Below are positions 19,681 through 29,812 of a stretch of DNA of 61,777 nucleotides, piece after piece. A model generated the notes under the pieces. That model was not told where the DNA came from. It saw nothing but the letters and a program-made list of their open reading frames with translations, and did not search any database. Origin of the DNA: ZLKRG44 sp964555705 (GTDB taxonomy: Bacteria; Planctomycetota; Phycisphaerae; Phycisphaerales; SM1A02); assembly GCA_964555705.1 (NCBI GenBank), contig CAZKTN010000012.1, forward strand, positions 1 through 61,777, read 5' to 3'. Within the stretch, counting starts at the first letter, position 1, and the number at the start of each line of letters is the position of its first letter. The position numbers were made by a program, and so were the translations under genes.

Positions 19681-20610
19681 TCAGTCTCGGAGCACGACGA
19701 CGCCGCGGTCGTCGACAACCTGCCAGCGCGATGCCGGCGTGACCGCTGCACCCGAGAGGTCGATCCGAGCGCCGCCCACATCGCTTCGCACCTCGAAGGT
19801 GCCCACCTCGCGGGCGGTGCCGTCGGCCCCCACGACGCGAAGGCTGTACGTTCGGTTTGCGGCAAGGTCGATCCACATCACCAGGGCGGAATCAAGCGTC
19901 GGCGCAAGCAGCACTGAAGCCGAGGAGTTCACGGCCGGGCTCGTCGCCACCATGCCACGCACAATCGAGCCCTGGCCGAGGAAATCCGACAGGTGCGGAC
20001 CCACAGCAGCACGCAGCTGGTCACCGGTCACGCGCTCGAGCGCAAGCTTCGACACCTGGGTCGCGCTCGTCGCAAGCCACACGTTGAAGGCAAGCGCCGC
20101 AGCGAGCGCGCCAGCCACCGCAAGGCACGCGCCGCGCCAGACCAGCGCAGACTTGCGCCAACGGTCAGCCGCAAGCAGTGCGCTCCACGCCTCGCGCTCC
20201 GCGTCGTCCTCCACTGCAGGCGCAAGCGCGGCATCGCTCGCCGCTGCAGCCATCACGCTGGCGGCCTCCGCGATGTCCTCTTCCTGCATCGCTGACCGGC
20301 CCGCACCGCCAATCGTCGCGATAGGCGCAAGCCGCTCGCGCTCCTCGCGCTCATGATTCGACGCCGCCTCGAGCACCGCACCGATCACGCGCCATCGCAG
20401 CGAGCGGTCCGGCTCCACCTGCGGCAGCAGCGTCTCGTCGGCAGCAATCTCGGCCTGCATCGACACGACCTCGGCCTGCAGCGATGGGGGCGCCTCGCCC
20501 AGCAGACGCTCGAATCGCGCAGTCTCAATCTCGTCGAGACAGCCAGTGATGTGCAGCTGCGCGAGCTCATGGAGCTCGTCACGGCGCGCAGATGAACTAC
20601 TTGACGACAT
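19681..20610 (-). CDS. RskA-like membrane anti-sigma factor
   Basis: The start at 20610 gives 'MSSSSSSARRDELHELAQLH'. Residues 10-75 ('LAQLHITGCLDEIETARFER') resemble the short cytoplasmic sigma-binding domain of RskA-type anti-sigma factors, without a zinc motif. A long acidic linker is followed by one membrane helix ('GACLAVAGALAAALAFNVWL'). The outer domain ends 'SYSLRVVGADG' style strands and 'GTFEVRSDVGGARIDLSG', as in the RskA C-terminal domain. It lies downstream of the ECF sigma gene on the same strand, the usual arrangement, though separated by an unusually long 237 bases. Confidence 0.75.
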   Translation of the reverse strand: MSSSSSSARRDELHELAQLHITGCLDEIETARFERLLGEAPPSLQAEVVSMQAEIAADETLLPQVEPDRSLRWRVIGAVLEAASNHEREERERLAPIATIGGAGRSAMQEEDIAEAASVMAAAASDAALAPAVEDDAEREAWSALLAADRWRKSALVWRGACLAVAGALAAALAFNVWLATSATQVSKLALERVTGDQLRAAVGPHLSDFLGQGSIVRGMVATSPAVNSSASVLLAPTLDSALVMWIDLAANRTYSLRVVGADGTAREVGTFEVRSDVGGARIDLSGAAVTPASRWQVVDDRGVVVLRD

Positions 20611-20847
20611 GCCTTCAAACACCTCGATCGACAGTCGGACGGACCCTGGACCGCCTGACCTGGACTGGGGAGACCACGCGACTCGGCGTGACCCCGTCCC
20701 TCTTTCTCTCCGCGGCGGACGAAACACGTCCGTGTGCGGTTCTCCTTCGGTCCAAGCCTGCACGGCGCAGGAGGGTCCCGTGCCTACCTATACGTACGGA
20801 GGTTGCACGAAGCACCCCAATTCCCGAGTTGTCGCAAAGTTATTGGC
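20611..20847. other. 237-bp spacer between ECF sigma and anti-sigma genes
   Basis: No open frame here looks real. It holds a small inverted repeat, GGACG-AAACA-CGTCC around 20718, and an AT-richer patch near 20790-20850. Either could be a terminator or a promoter for the anti-sigma gene, but neither is clear. I see no recognisable riboswitch. Confidence 0.4.
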
Positions 20848-21402
20848 TCAGCCTGCCTGCTCGTTCGCACCCAACCTCGAGCGAACTCGCGCCAGACCCC
20901 GGCTCAGGGCGCTCTTGACGGTGCCCAAGGGCACGTTCATCTGCTGGCTGACCTCACGCAAGGTGAAGCCCTGCAGGTAGATACGCTCGATCACGTCGCG
21001 CTGGAGGGCGGGCAACTCGTCAAGCCGCCGCCTCAGGGCACCCTCGTGAACGTCCCCCGCGGTCGGCCGCTCCTCGGACGGCGCGCTCACCGAGGCATCG
21101 TCCTCGAGATGGACAGCCTTCGGACGGACGGCCCGCCGACGGAGCCGGTCAATCACCGAACGGCGGGTGATCAGCATCACCCATGTGACCAGCTTGGCCT
21201 TCGTGGGATCGAAGCGGTCTGCGGTGCGCCACACCTGCACGAACACGTCCTGCACCAGGTCCTCGGCCTCCGCGCGCGTGCCGAGCGACTGGTACGCGTG
21301 CCTGAACACCAAGGCGCCAAAGCGGTCGAAAAGCGCCTGAACTGCAGCCTCGTCGCCTCTGGCGACCGCCTGCATCAGCACACGCTCTTCATGCACGACC
21401 AT
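20848..21402 (-). CDS. ECF-type RNA polymerase sigma factor
   Basis: The 184-residue protein has only regions 2 and 4, as in ECF sigmas. Region 2 reads 'QALFDRFGALVFRHAYQSLG', 'AEDLVQDVFVQVWRTA' (core binding and -10 recognition) and 'WVMLITRRSVIDRLRRR'. Region 4 is 'LPALQRDVIERIYLQGFT' plus the helix-turn-helix 'REVSQQMNVPLGTVKSALSR'. Its pairing with an RskA-like anti-sigma suggests a SigK/ECF19-like group. ATG 21402 is the natural start. It diverges from the pseudopilin gene. Confidence 0.93.
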   Translation of the reverse strand: MVVHEERVLMQAVARGDEAAVQALFDRFGALVFRHAYQSLGTRAEAEDLVQDVFVQVWRTADRFDPTKAKLVTWVMLITRRSVIDRLRRRAVRPKAVHLEDDASVSAPSEERPTAGDVHEGALRRRLDELPALQRDVIERIYLQGFTLREVSQQMNVPLGTVKSALSRGLARVRSRLGANEQAG

Positions 21403-21658
21403 GGTCCTGATCCCTCGACCTTTCCCGGCCTAGAGCCGGGTCACTGCACGGGGTACAGGCGCGACCACGTCGCGGCACTGCACTCCAGATGACGGAATAA
21501 TGTCCCCAGACCCCCCCTGCGCAAGCTCATTTCGCGAATTTTCCGCATAGACAGGCCGATGAATTGTGGCATTATCAGATGTAAGGGGAGGGGAGATTGA
21601 GCCAGTTCTTCGCCCGGATGCGTGGTCCGGACGAGCGCCTTTGGATCGGTCCCCTGCA
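21403..21658. other. Divergent intergenic region between ECF sigma and pseudopilin
   Basis: This 256-bp stretch is noticeably AT-richer from 21490 to 21590 and contains the palindrome TTCGCGAA near 21533. It probably carries promoters for both genes, but no box pair is convincing. A GTG at 21566 would extend the pseudopilin leader into it. Confidence 0.4.
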
Positions 21659-22420
21659 TTGACGACGCCCCGAGCACACACTCGCGTCAACGCCGCACGT
21701 CCGCCGCAGCGGACCGTGGGTTTCACCATCGTCGAGATGATGGTGACGCTGTCGATCGTCGCGCTGATGATCACGCTGCTTGTGCCGCTGCTCGGGCGGA
21801 CTCGTGAGGCCGCGCACCGGCTGATGTGCTCCAGCAACCTGCGCCAGATCGGCGTCGGCCTCTCCCTCTACGGAAGCACGCACGGCGACAGGCTGCCTTC
21901 GACCATCTTTGCGCGCGGCGACCATGCGCAGCCTCAGGAGATGATCTCGCTCACGACGGGTACGCGTGAGGATCCCGAGGAGCGCGCCGACTGGGATGGA
22001 CTCGGATGGCTGATCGGCGACGGGCGCATGTTCGTTGACTCCCCTTCCGTGCTGTTCTGCCCAAGCCACCGCGGCAACCATCGCGCGGAGTTCGCGGCCA
22101 AGGACCTCGCATCGCACAACGTGTTCGAGCGGATCTACGTCAACTACCACTACATCGGCGACCTCGACCGAGCGCGCGACCGCACTCGGCGGCTCGGCAG
22201 CGATCCCAACCAGGCGCTTGTCGCCGATGGAATGCGGCAGCTTTCCGACATCAACCACGGCGACGGCTCCAACGTGCTTCGAGGGGACGGCTCCGTCGCC
22301 TACTGGGCCGACCGCCACTCGATCATGATCCGATCGCTTGCGGCGGTGTCGTTTGATGCGGCGGATCCTGAGCCCGTGTACGAGGCGATCTGGGCGGAAC
22401 TCTCGCGCATCAAGGATTGA
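21659..22420 (+). CDS. H-X9-DG type pseudopilin
   Basis: From TTG 21659 a 20-residue basic leader ends at Gly and is followed by 'FTIVEMMVTLSIVALMITLL', a classic prepilin peptidase site with Glu at +5 and a membrane helix. GTG 21566 and GTG 21716 are alternative starts. The C-terminal half has 'DINHGDGSNVLRGDGSVAYW', in which a His is followed nine residues later by Asp-Gly, the H-X9-DG mark of the planctomycete DUF1559-type pseudopilin family. 'VLFCPSH' is typical too. It likely belongs to a type II secretion or pilus-like system encoded elsewhere. Its 3' end overlaps the convergent EEP gene by 11 bases. Confidence 0.85.
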   Translation: MTTPRAHTRVNAARPPQRTVGFTIVEMMVTLSIVALMITLLVPLLGRTREAAHRLMCSSNLRQIGVGLSLYGSTHGDRLPSTIFARGDHAQPQEMISLTTGTREDPEERADWDGLGWLIGDGRMFVDSPSVLFCPSHRGNHRAEFAAKDLASHNVFERIYVNYHYIGDLDRARDRTRRLGSDPNQALVADGMRQLSDINHGDGSNVLRGDGSVAYWADRHSIMIRSLAAVSFDAADPEPVYEAIWAELSRIKD

Positions 22421-23438
22421 CCGGTCCAGGCTTGATGATGATCCGCTGGCCGCGGTGCGCACCGATCCCGGGATCCCATGACATCCACTCGGTTGCCCGC
22501 CACTGCGGCGCGACCAGGCATCGGTCGATCGCCCACAGAGGGAACTCGCGGGGGAATGTGGCGCGCAGTCCGCGACCCGAGTCCGAGCACGCGTCCGACA
22601 TCTGAGGCCAGGCGCTCGCGACCGCAACCGACCCCGGGGTCGCGTTCATGTCACCGATCACGACATCCGGCGCACCGAGCGACATGCCCTCGAGCGCCGC
22701 ACGGAGCTTGCCGAAGATGTCGGCCCGCGCGACGCGCAGCCGCCGTGGCGCGTCGACCATCAGCATCGACCACTCGGGCAGCCGATCTGTTGCGCCGAAG
22801 CGAATCCATGATGCGGCGATGGAACCGTCGTCGTACACGGCCCGCGCCTCCTTGACCGGGCAGAAGGAGATGACCGCGAACCTGCCGACCTGCAGCGTGA
22901 TCGCGCCGGCGTCGGCGGCAGCGCGAACCGCAGGCGCGCGCAGCAGTGCGCCGGCCTCGGAGATCGCGTAGACGTCCGCGGGCTGCGCCATGACAGCTGC
23001 GCCAAGTCCGGTCACGTCACCGGGCCATCGCGGATTCAGGTGCACGATGCGAAGCGATGACGGCGATTCAGTATCGGTGGAGCTCGGCCCCCTTCCCCAC
23101 GAGAGCCACTGCAGGGTCGACGCGCCAGTCGCGACCGCTGCGGCACAGGCGGTGACGCGCAGGGCGGCCATCCGGCGCGGCGCCCGCGCCGATCCACCCC
23201 CTGAAGCGCGACGCGCGCCGAGTACTTCAGGCTGCGCGCCATGCGCAGCGCTGCGAAATGCCATGCCGGCAGCCGCGAGCGCGCACGCCAGGGGCACCGC
23301 CGCCGGAATCCACAGCAGCCACTGCGACCACCACCACCGGTCGCTTGCAACCTGGCCCACACCCCACGCGAGCGCAGGAACCAGCAGCGCCCACGCGAGC
23401 GCACCGCGCCACCGCGACAGCGACGAGCGCGACCCCAT
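22410..23438 (-). CDS. Membrane-bound endonuclease/exonuclease/phosphatase (EEP) family protein
   Basis: The N-terminus has three hydrophobic helices ('GALAWALLVPALAWGVG', 'WLLWIPAAVPLACALAAAG', 'LRVTACAAAVATGASTL'). The catalytic domain has 'SLRIVHLNPRWPGD', 'ADVYAISEAGA', 'DVVIGDMNATPGS' and 'WAIDRCLVAPQ', which are the metal and phosphate residues of the EEP (DNase I-like) fold. The usual final SDH motif is replaced by 'GAHRGQRIII'. The substrate is unknown; YafD-like proteins share this layout. It starts eight bases after the phosphatase gene ends on the same strand. Confidence 0.78.
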   Translation of the reverse strand: MGSRSSLSRWRGALAWALLVPALAWGVGQVASDRWWWSQWLLWIPAAVPLACALAAAGMAFRSAAHGAQPEVLGARRASGGGSARAPRRMAALRVTACAAAVATGASTLQWLSWGRGPSSTDTESPSSLRIVHLNPRWPGDVTGLGAAVMAQPADVYAISEAGALLRAPAVRAAADAGAITLQVGRFAVISFCPVKEARAVYDDGSIAASWIRFGATDRLPEWSMLMVDAPRRLRVARADIFGKLRAALEGMSLGAPDVVIGDMNATPGSVAVASAWPQMSDACSDSGRGLRATFPREFPLWAIDRCLVAPQWRATEWMSWDPGIGAHRGQRIIIKPGPVNP

Positions 23439-23445
23439 CCTCACC

Positions 23446-24519
23446 TCACGATGCGGCGCGGACAATCGCATCCGCAATCGCGCGGTCGCATGCGAGCACG
23501 CCACGGCTGCGAACCAGGTCGGGCCCGTTCGCGCACCGGACTGCGGCGCCGTCGAGGTCGCCCGCGAACGCTCCGGCCTCTGCGCAGATCACGAGGCCAG
23601 CCACGTGGTCCCACGCAGTCTCCGAGCGGCCCTTCGCGCTCGGCACGCGCATGAACGCGTCGGCGCGGCCGTCGGCCACAAGCGCGTACTTGCACTGGCT
23701 GTCGAGGCTGATCGTCGTCCACGGAAACCCTGCACGCGACACCACACCGCGCATGCGCTCGGCACGGTCGCCGCCCTCGATGGAGTCGCACACGACCCAC
23801 GGCGAGCCGGCGCCCCGCTGCGACGCGCGGTCGGAGGGCCGCGCAAGGCGAACCGCGTCCGAGGCGCTGCCGGGGTACTCGTTCGCATCAAGGCTCCACG
23901 CTCCCGAGCCAGCGAGCGCACCATAGAGCGTGCCGCTGTCGCCCGCAGGCTGCATCGCCATCGGGTCGCCGGATCGTGGCATCGTGGGGCACGACAGGGC
24001 TCCGACGGTCGGAACAGAATCCTCGACTCGTGCCACGCAGATCGCGAAGTGGCGACCGGAACGGAAACCCTTCGTGCCGTCGATCGGGTCGATCGTCCAC
24101 CAGTCGCGAGGCCAGGACTCGGGCGTCAGCGTCGACTCCTCGAGCAGCATCGCCTCCGGGTCACGCGGCCCATCGGCGCCGAACGCATCGCGAAGCGCAC
24201 GCACCGCACGGTCAAGCAGCGCACGGCCTCCCGGCATCGACACGCTCGACGCGCCCTCCTCGCCGACAATCGGCTCGCCGTCGCCGAAACGCTCCCGGAT
24301 CGTCCACGTCACCGCGATCTGGATGGCCAGGTCCGCCGCCGACACCGGCGATCCATCCGGCTTGGACTCGCAGTGGCGGCCGTCGGGCCACGACAGCACG
24401 ACCCGCGCGACCTGGGCACCTCTTGCCGCTGCGAGCACTGCGCACTCGAGCCGAGGATCCCTCATCGGGTGGGGACGGGACGCGCGCGAGGCGGGCACGG
24501 ATTCGTTCTTGGACTGCAT
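23446..24519 (-). CDS. Inositol monophosphatase superfamily, HAL2/CysQ-like nucleotidase
   Basis: The metal-binding motifs are 'IVGEEGAS', 'WWTIDPIDGTKGFRSG' and 'ETAWDHVAGLVICAEAG'. The DPIDGTKGF form is characteristic of the HAL2/CysQ branch, which hydrolyses 3'-phosphoadenosine 5'-phosphate made during sulfate assimilation, rather than of inositol or fructose phosphatases. ATG 24519 is chosen; ATG 24465 is equally possible and begins right at the conserved domain. It diverges from dnaK and is followed by the EEP gene. Confidence 0.85.
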   Translation of the reverse strand: MQSKNESVPASRASRPHPMRDPRLECAVLAAARGAQVARVVLSWPDGRHCESKPDGSPVSAADLAIQIAVTWTIRERFGDGEPIVGEEGASSVSMPGGRALLDRAVRALRDAFGADGPRDPEAMLLEESTLTPESWPRDWWTIDPIDGTKGFRSGRHFAICVARVEDSVPTVGALSCPTMPRSGDPMAMQPAGDSGTLYGALAGSGAWSLDANEYPGSASDAVRLARPSDRASQRGAGSPWVVCDSIEGGDRAERMRGVVSRAGFPWTTISLDSQCKYALVADGRADAFMRVPSAKGRSETAWDHVAGLVICAEAGAFAGDLDGAAVRCANGPDLVRSRGVLACDRAIADAIVRAAS

Positions 24520-24619
24520 CGGTTCGAAGCGTAGGGCGCGGGGCCGTGCCGATTTGGCAGGTGCAGGCGCCTGCGGCGGCGACAGCGCGCCCCAAGGCAC
24601 CCACGGCGCGGCTGCGAGC

Positions 24620-24635
24620 TGGCACGGTTGTTGCA
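24620..24635 (+). promoter_or_regulatory. Consensus sigma-54 (RpoN) promoter of dnaK
   Basis: TGGCACGGTTGTTGCA matches the YTGGCACG-N4-TTGCW consensus at every fixed position. GG (24621-24622) and GC (24633-24634) are exactly ten bases apart, as sigma-54 requires. The predicted start of transcription is near 24646, about 20 bases before the dnaK ATG and just ahead of AAAGGAAA. No sigma-32-like boxes or CIRCE inverted repeat are visible in this spacer. Confidence 0.7.
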
Positions 24636-24665
24636 TATGTGGGGCAGTCGAAAGGAAACACAACT

Positions 24666-26579
<1,914 letters not shown>

Positions 26580-26611
26580 GTCCCGGCCCTCGCAATCACG
26601 AGACATTCACC

Positions 26612-26647
26612 GCGGGCCCCCGACCATCGGGGGCCCGCATGATTTTT
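26612..26647 (+). terminator. Rho-independent terminator after dnaK
   Basis: A perfect 12-bp stem, GCGGGCCCCCGA (26612-26623) with TCGGGGGCCCGC (26627-26638) around a 3-base loop, is followed by ATGATTTTT. It starts 32 bases after the dnaK stop. Confidence 0.9.
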
Positions 26648-26674
26648 GCGCACCGCCGGTCCGACACGACGCCA

Positions 26675-27573
26675 TCAACGAGCGCGGCGCATCCGAGCCA
26701 GCTCGTCGATCAGAGGACGCCAGTACTCGCGATCTGCCTTGCGTTCGGCCATCTCCTCCGCGGCGAGCGAAACCTCGATCCGCTCGCTGTCGCCTGCGAC
26801 GGCCGCAGCCACTGCCGGCCTCGTCTTGGTCCAGCGTGCCGCCGCGCGTGGATTGCGGATCGCGACCTCGAGAAGCAGCGACGGAGTGCGAAGCTCGCGC
26901 AGCCAGAAGCTGACGAGCGCGGGAGTCGCGCGGCCGCGGTGCCCGAAGTAGTGCGACTCCACGAGCCGTCGGATCATCGGCCAATCCTTGTCGCGCTGGG
27001 TCCGCTTGGCCTTCAGCAGGTCAGGAAGCGACATGATGTCGCATCGCGTGCCGTCCGGAAGACGAATGGTGGTCCGCCTGCGCCAGAGCGCAGGGAACGG
27101 GTCCACGCCCCGCATGCGTGACATCACGTCCACTCGCATCCGATACGCCTCCGGATGCATGCACCGGAAGTGCACCGCGTGGCCGCGCCGGAGATGCCGA
27201 AGGCTCAGCTCGGGCACCGCGATGCACCCCGCATGCAGATCCTCAAGGGCGCCGCGCAGGCGCGCGAGGTNNNNNNNNNNNNNNNNNNNNNNNNNNNNNN
27301 NNNNNNNNNNNNNNNNNNNNNNNNNNNNNNNNNNNNNNNNNNNNNNNNNNNNNNNNNNNNNNNNNNNNNNACCGCGATGCACCCCGCATGCAGATCCTCA
27401 AGGGCGCCGCGCAGGCGCGCGAGGTTCGCAGCCTCCGCCAGGATGGCGATGTCGGTGTCCCTACTGAACTCGGCCCCGCCGTAGAACACGCACGCCTGAC
27501 CGCCCATGAGCAGCGCGCGCACGCGGTGCTCGTGCATCGAAGAAAGGACTTTGCGTATCGGGTTCGGGATCAA
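26675..27573 (-). CDS. Nucleotidyltransferase-superfamily protein, interrupted by an assembly gap
   Basis: Collapsing the N run and one 55-bp flank gives one frame. The N-terminus 'RALLMGGQACVFYGGAEFSR' then 'DTDIAILAEA' is the GG...DxD pattern of MNT/AbiEii-like nucleotidyltransferases. After the gap come 'MRVDVMSRMRGVDPF' (third acidic strand) and 'DIMSLPDLLKAKRTQRDKDW', a known segment in this superfamily. The Arg/Ala-rich C-terminus is not assigned. The start could be 27573 or the ATG at 27537. A small frame overlaps its 5' end. Toxin, antitoxin or housekeeping roles are all possible. Confidence 0.65.
27216..27270 (+). repeat. Left copy of 55-bp gap-flanking duplication, gap 3
   Basis: Identical to 27371-27425 across the N run; an unmerged contig overlap. 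Confidence 0.95.
27271..27370. other. Assembly gap 3, 100 N, spurious
   Basis: Exactly 100 N between identical 55-bp flanks within the nucleotidyltransferase gene. Collapsing restores the frame. Confidence 0.9.
27371..27425 (+). repeat. Right copy of 55-bp gap-flanking duplication, gap 3
   Basis: Identical to 27216-27270. Confidence 0.95.
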
Positions 27574-27694
27574 GGGACCCTCCCAGGGCCAGGAACGTGG
27601 TCCACAGCCGCTCGCTCGCGCGCCACCGCTGGAGCGGCGTCATCCGGTACCAGGCGGCCCACTCGGGACCGGCAACCTCTTCGGCGCGGATCAC
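27461..27694 (-). CDS. Small protein overlapping the nucleotidyltransferase gene
   Basis: The 77-residue frame starts 'MIRAEEVAGPEWAAWYRMTP' and contains 'RWRASERLWTTFLALGGSLD' followed by 'PEPDTQSPFFDA'. That segment has the look of a conserved short protein often found beside nucleotidyltransferase genes. The frame runs 113 bases into the nucleotidyltransferase gene (77 if that gene starts at 27537). The last 25 residues are Arg/Ala-rich and may be an overlap by-product. Function is unknown; a partner or antitoxin-like role is inference from position. Confidence 0.55.
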   Translation of the reverse strand: MIRAEEVAGPEWAAWYRMTPLQRWRASERLWTTFLALGGSLDPEPDTQSPFFDARAPRARAAHGRSGVRVLRRGRVQ

Positions 27695-27857
27695 GGTTCG
27701 ATGCTACGCGCAGGAGTGCGGCGATTTTTGCCCAATGCGCGCGGTGCACCCTTCCATTCCGGGCAGCGAGACCTAGACTCGCGTCTTCGACACTTGACCG
27801 CAGGTCCGGGCGCCGGATGTCTCCGGCTGACGCACCTGCTGCCTCGAGGAGCCGCTC

Positions 27858-29615
27858 ATGGAGACCATCAAGGGCATTGCCGTCAGTCCGGGGATCGCGG
27901 TCGGCACCGCCGTGCGGCTTGCCGAGTCGGATGGGCACATCGCATTCCGCACCGTGGAGCCTGAGGAGGTCGCGGCGGAGATCCAGCGCGTCGACGAGGC
28001 ATTGGCCGCATCAGCGAGGGAGCTCAAGGACCTCCGCACGCGCACCGCCGCGCGTGCTGGCGAGCAGGCTGCGGCCATCTTCGACTTCCACTTGGGGCTG
28101 CTCGGCGACCGCACGCTGGTGCAGCCGATACATGACGACATCACCCGAGAGCGCGTTGCGGCCGAGTACGCCGTCAGCGAGAACTTCCGCAAGCTCGCCG
28201 ACCGCCTCCGCGCCACGGGCAGCGAGATGTTCGTGCAGAAGGCCGTGGATGTGATCGACCTCGAGAACCGCGTGCTCGCGCGGCTGACCGGCGGCGCGAT
28301 CGGCAAGATCTCGCGCGCCTCAGGCCCGGTGGTCGTCATCGGCCACGAGATCACGCCAAGCCAGGCCGCCGAGCTGCACCGCGCACATGCGGTGGCGTTC
28401 GCGACCGACGCTGGCGGGCTCACCGGCCACACCTCGATCCTCGCGCGCGCGCTGGGCATGCCTGCGGTCGTGGGATGCATGCACGTCTCAACCGATGTCG
28501 AGGACGGCGACCAGGTGATCGTCGACGGCGATGCAGGTGTCGTCATCGTGCGGCCCGATGCATCGATCGTCGAGCGCTACCGCGCCGCGGCGGCCCAAGG
28601 CGAGCAGCGCAGGCGCGCGCTCCGCAACTTCGCCAAGGAGCCGTCGGTCACGCTCGACGGCGTGAAGATCGAGCTGCTCGGCAACATCGAGTTCCCCGAC
28701 GAGATCGAGGCCGTCTTCACCAACGGCGGCTCGGGCACCGGCCTCTACCGCACCGAGTTCCTCCACCTGACGAGCGCCACGACGCCGACCGAGGAGGACC
28801 ACTTCGATGCGTACCGACGCGCGCTCGAGCTCTCGCGCGGCGCGCCGCTTGTCATCCGCACGCTCGACCTCGGCGCCGACAAGTTCACGCAGGAGCACCT
28901 CGCGGACCCCGAGCGCAACCCATTCCTCGGGCTCCGCAGCATCCGCTACTGCCTGCGGCACCCGCAGCTCTTCAAGACGCAATTGCGGGCAATCCTGCGC
29001 GCAAGCGCGCTCGGGCCCATCAAGGTGATGTTCCCGCTCGTGTCGAGCGTGATGGAGCTTCGCCAGACCCACATGATCATCAACGACCTCCGCGAGGAGC
29101 TCGAGGATGACGGCATCCCCTTCGACCCTGCGCTCGCGACGGGCATCATGGTCGAGACTCCCGCCGCCGCGCTGATGACGCGCGTCTTCGCCAACGAGGT
29201 CTCCTTCGTGTCGATCGGCACCAATGACCTCATCCAGTACACGCTGGCGGTCGACCGCGGCAACGAGCAGGTGGCCTCCCTCTACAGCGCCGCAAACCCT
29301 GCGGTGCTCACACTGGTCAAGAATGTCGTGCGTGCGGCGCGCCACGCGGGCATCGGGGCCAGCCTGTGCGGCGAGGTGGCCGGCAATCCCCTGTTCACGC
29401 CCTTGCTGATCGGGTTCGGGTTGCGTAGCCTTTCCATGAGTCCGGTCCAGATTCCCGTCGTCAAGCGGGTGGTCCGGGCAATCGACATCGAACGTTGCGA
29501 AACGCTCGCCCGTAAGGTGGGCTCGTTCGACTCGGATAGGCAGGTGCTCTCGTACCTGCGCGACGAACTTCGGAGAATCGACCCAGAGGCGCTCGTGAAC
29601 GCGGGAGCCGACTGA
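27858..29615 (+). CDS. ptsI: Phosphoenolpyruvate-protein phosphotransferase (PTS enzyme I)
   Basis: Enzyme I takes phosphate from PEP and passes it to HPr. The start 'METIKGIAVSPGIAVGTAV' and length (585 aa) are standard, with GAGGAG upstream. The phospho-histidine lies in 'GLTGHTSILARALGMPAVVG'. The PEP-binding domain has 'GTGLYRTEFLHL', 'IRTLDLGADKF', 'NPFLGLRSIRYCL', 'VSIGTNDLIQYTLAVDR' and the catalytic Cys in 'GIGASLCGEVAGN'. No HPr or sugar permease gene is nearby, so it may serve a regulatory PTS. Its spacer has a possible -10 TAGACT at 27774. Confidence 0.96.
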   Translation: METIKGIAVSPGIAVGTAVRLAESDGHIAFRTVEPEEVAAEIQRVDEALAASARELKDLRTRTAARAGEQAAAIFDFHLGLLGDRTLVQPIHDDITRERVAAEYAVSENFRKLADRLRATGSEMFVQKAVDVIDLENRVLARLTGGAIGKISRASGPVVVIGHEITPSQAAELHRAHAVAFATDAGGLTGHTSILARALGMPAVVGCMHVSTDVEDGDQVIVDGDAGVVIVRPDASIVERYRAAAAQGEQRRRALRNFAKEPSVTLDGVKIELLGNIEFPDEIEAVFTNGGSGTGLYRTEFLHLTSATTPTEEDHFDAYRRALELSRGAPLVIRTLDLGADKFTQEHLADPERNPFLGLRSIRYCLRHPQLFKTQLRAILRASALGPIKVMFPLVSSVMELRQTHMIINDLREELEDDGIPFDPALATGIMVETPAAALMTRVFANEVSFVSIGTNDLIQYTLAVDRGNEQVASLYSAANPAVLTLVKNVVRAARHAGIGASLCGEVAGNPLFTPLLIGFGLRSLSMSPVQIPVVKRVVRAIDIERCETLARKVGSFDSDRQVLSYLRDELRRIDPEALVNAGAD

Positions 29616-29764
29616 GCGACCAGAGGACTTTTCAAGGAACAGGCGCACGAGGACGAGCGCACCATCCGGATGGCGAGGCGACACCGCCCCGTCCGGATCA
29701 CGCGGCCTTCCCGATGCGCGGACGGATCAACGGCTGATGCACCAATTCGGACATAGGTTGTGCC

Positions 29765-29780
29765 GGGAACGATCGTTCCC
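29765..29780. promoter_or_regulatory. 16-bp perfect palindrome upstream of rne
   Basis: GGGAACGATCGTTCCC is a perfect 8+8 palindrome 94 bases before the rne start. It could bind a dimeric regulator or, if transcribed, form a loop-poor stem. It does not match the LexA box of Gram-positives (GAAC-N4-GTTC requires four spacer bases; here GAAC-GATC-GTTC does fit that spacing), so LexA is one candidate. Confidence 0.5.
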
Positions 29781-29793
29781 GTACCCCGCCAGT

Positions 29794-29812
29794 CCGGACC
29801 CGACGGGTCCGG
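29794..29812 (+). promoter_or_regulatory. Perfect stem-loop in the probable rne leader
   Basis: CCGGACCC and GGGTCCGG pair over a GAC loop, with no T-run after them. A leader hairpin would suit RNase E autoregulation, which acts through 5'-UTR structure in enterobacteria. Confidence 0.5.

Noticed and set aside
20848..20890. Terminator for the ECF sigma gene
   Set aside because: No inverted repeat with a T-run is seen just past the stop; only a weak hairpin further on.
24540..24575. Second sigma-54-like site (TTTGGCAGGTGCAGGCGCC)
   Set aside because: The GG is not followed by GC at ten bases and the TTGC half is absent.
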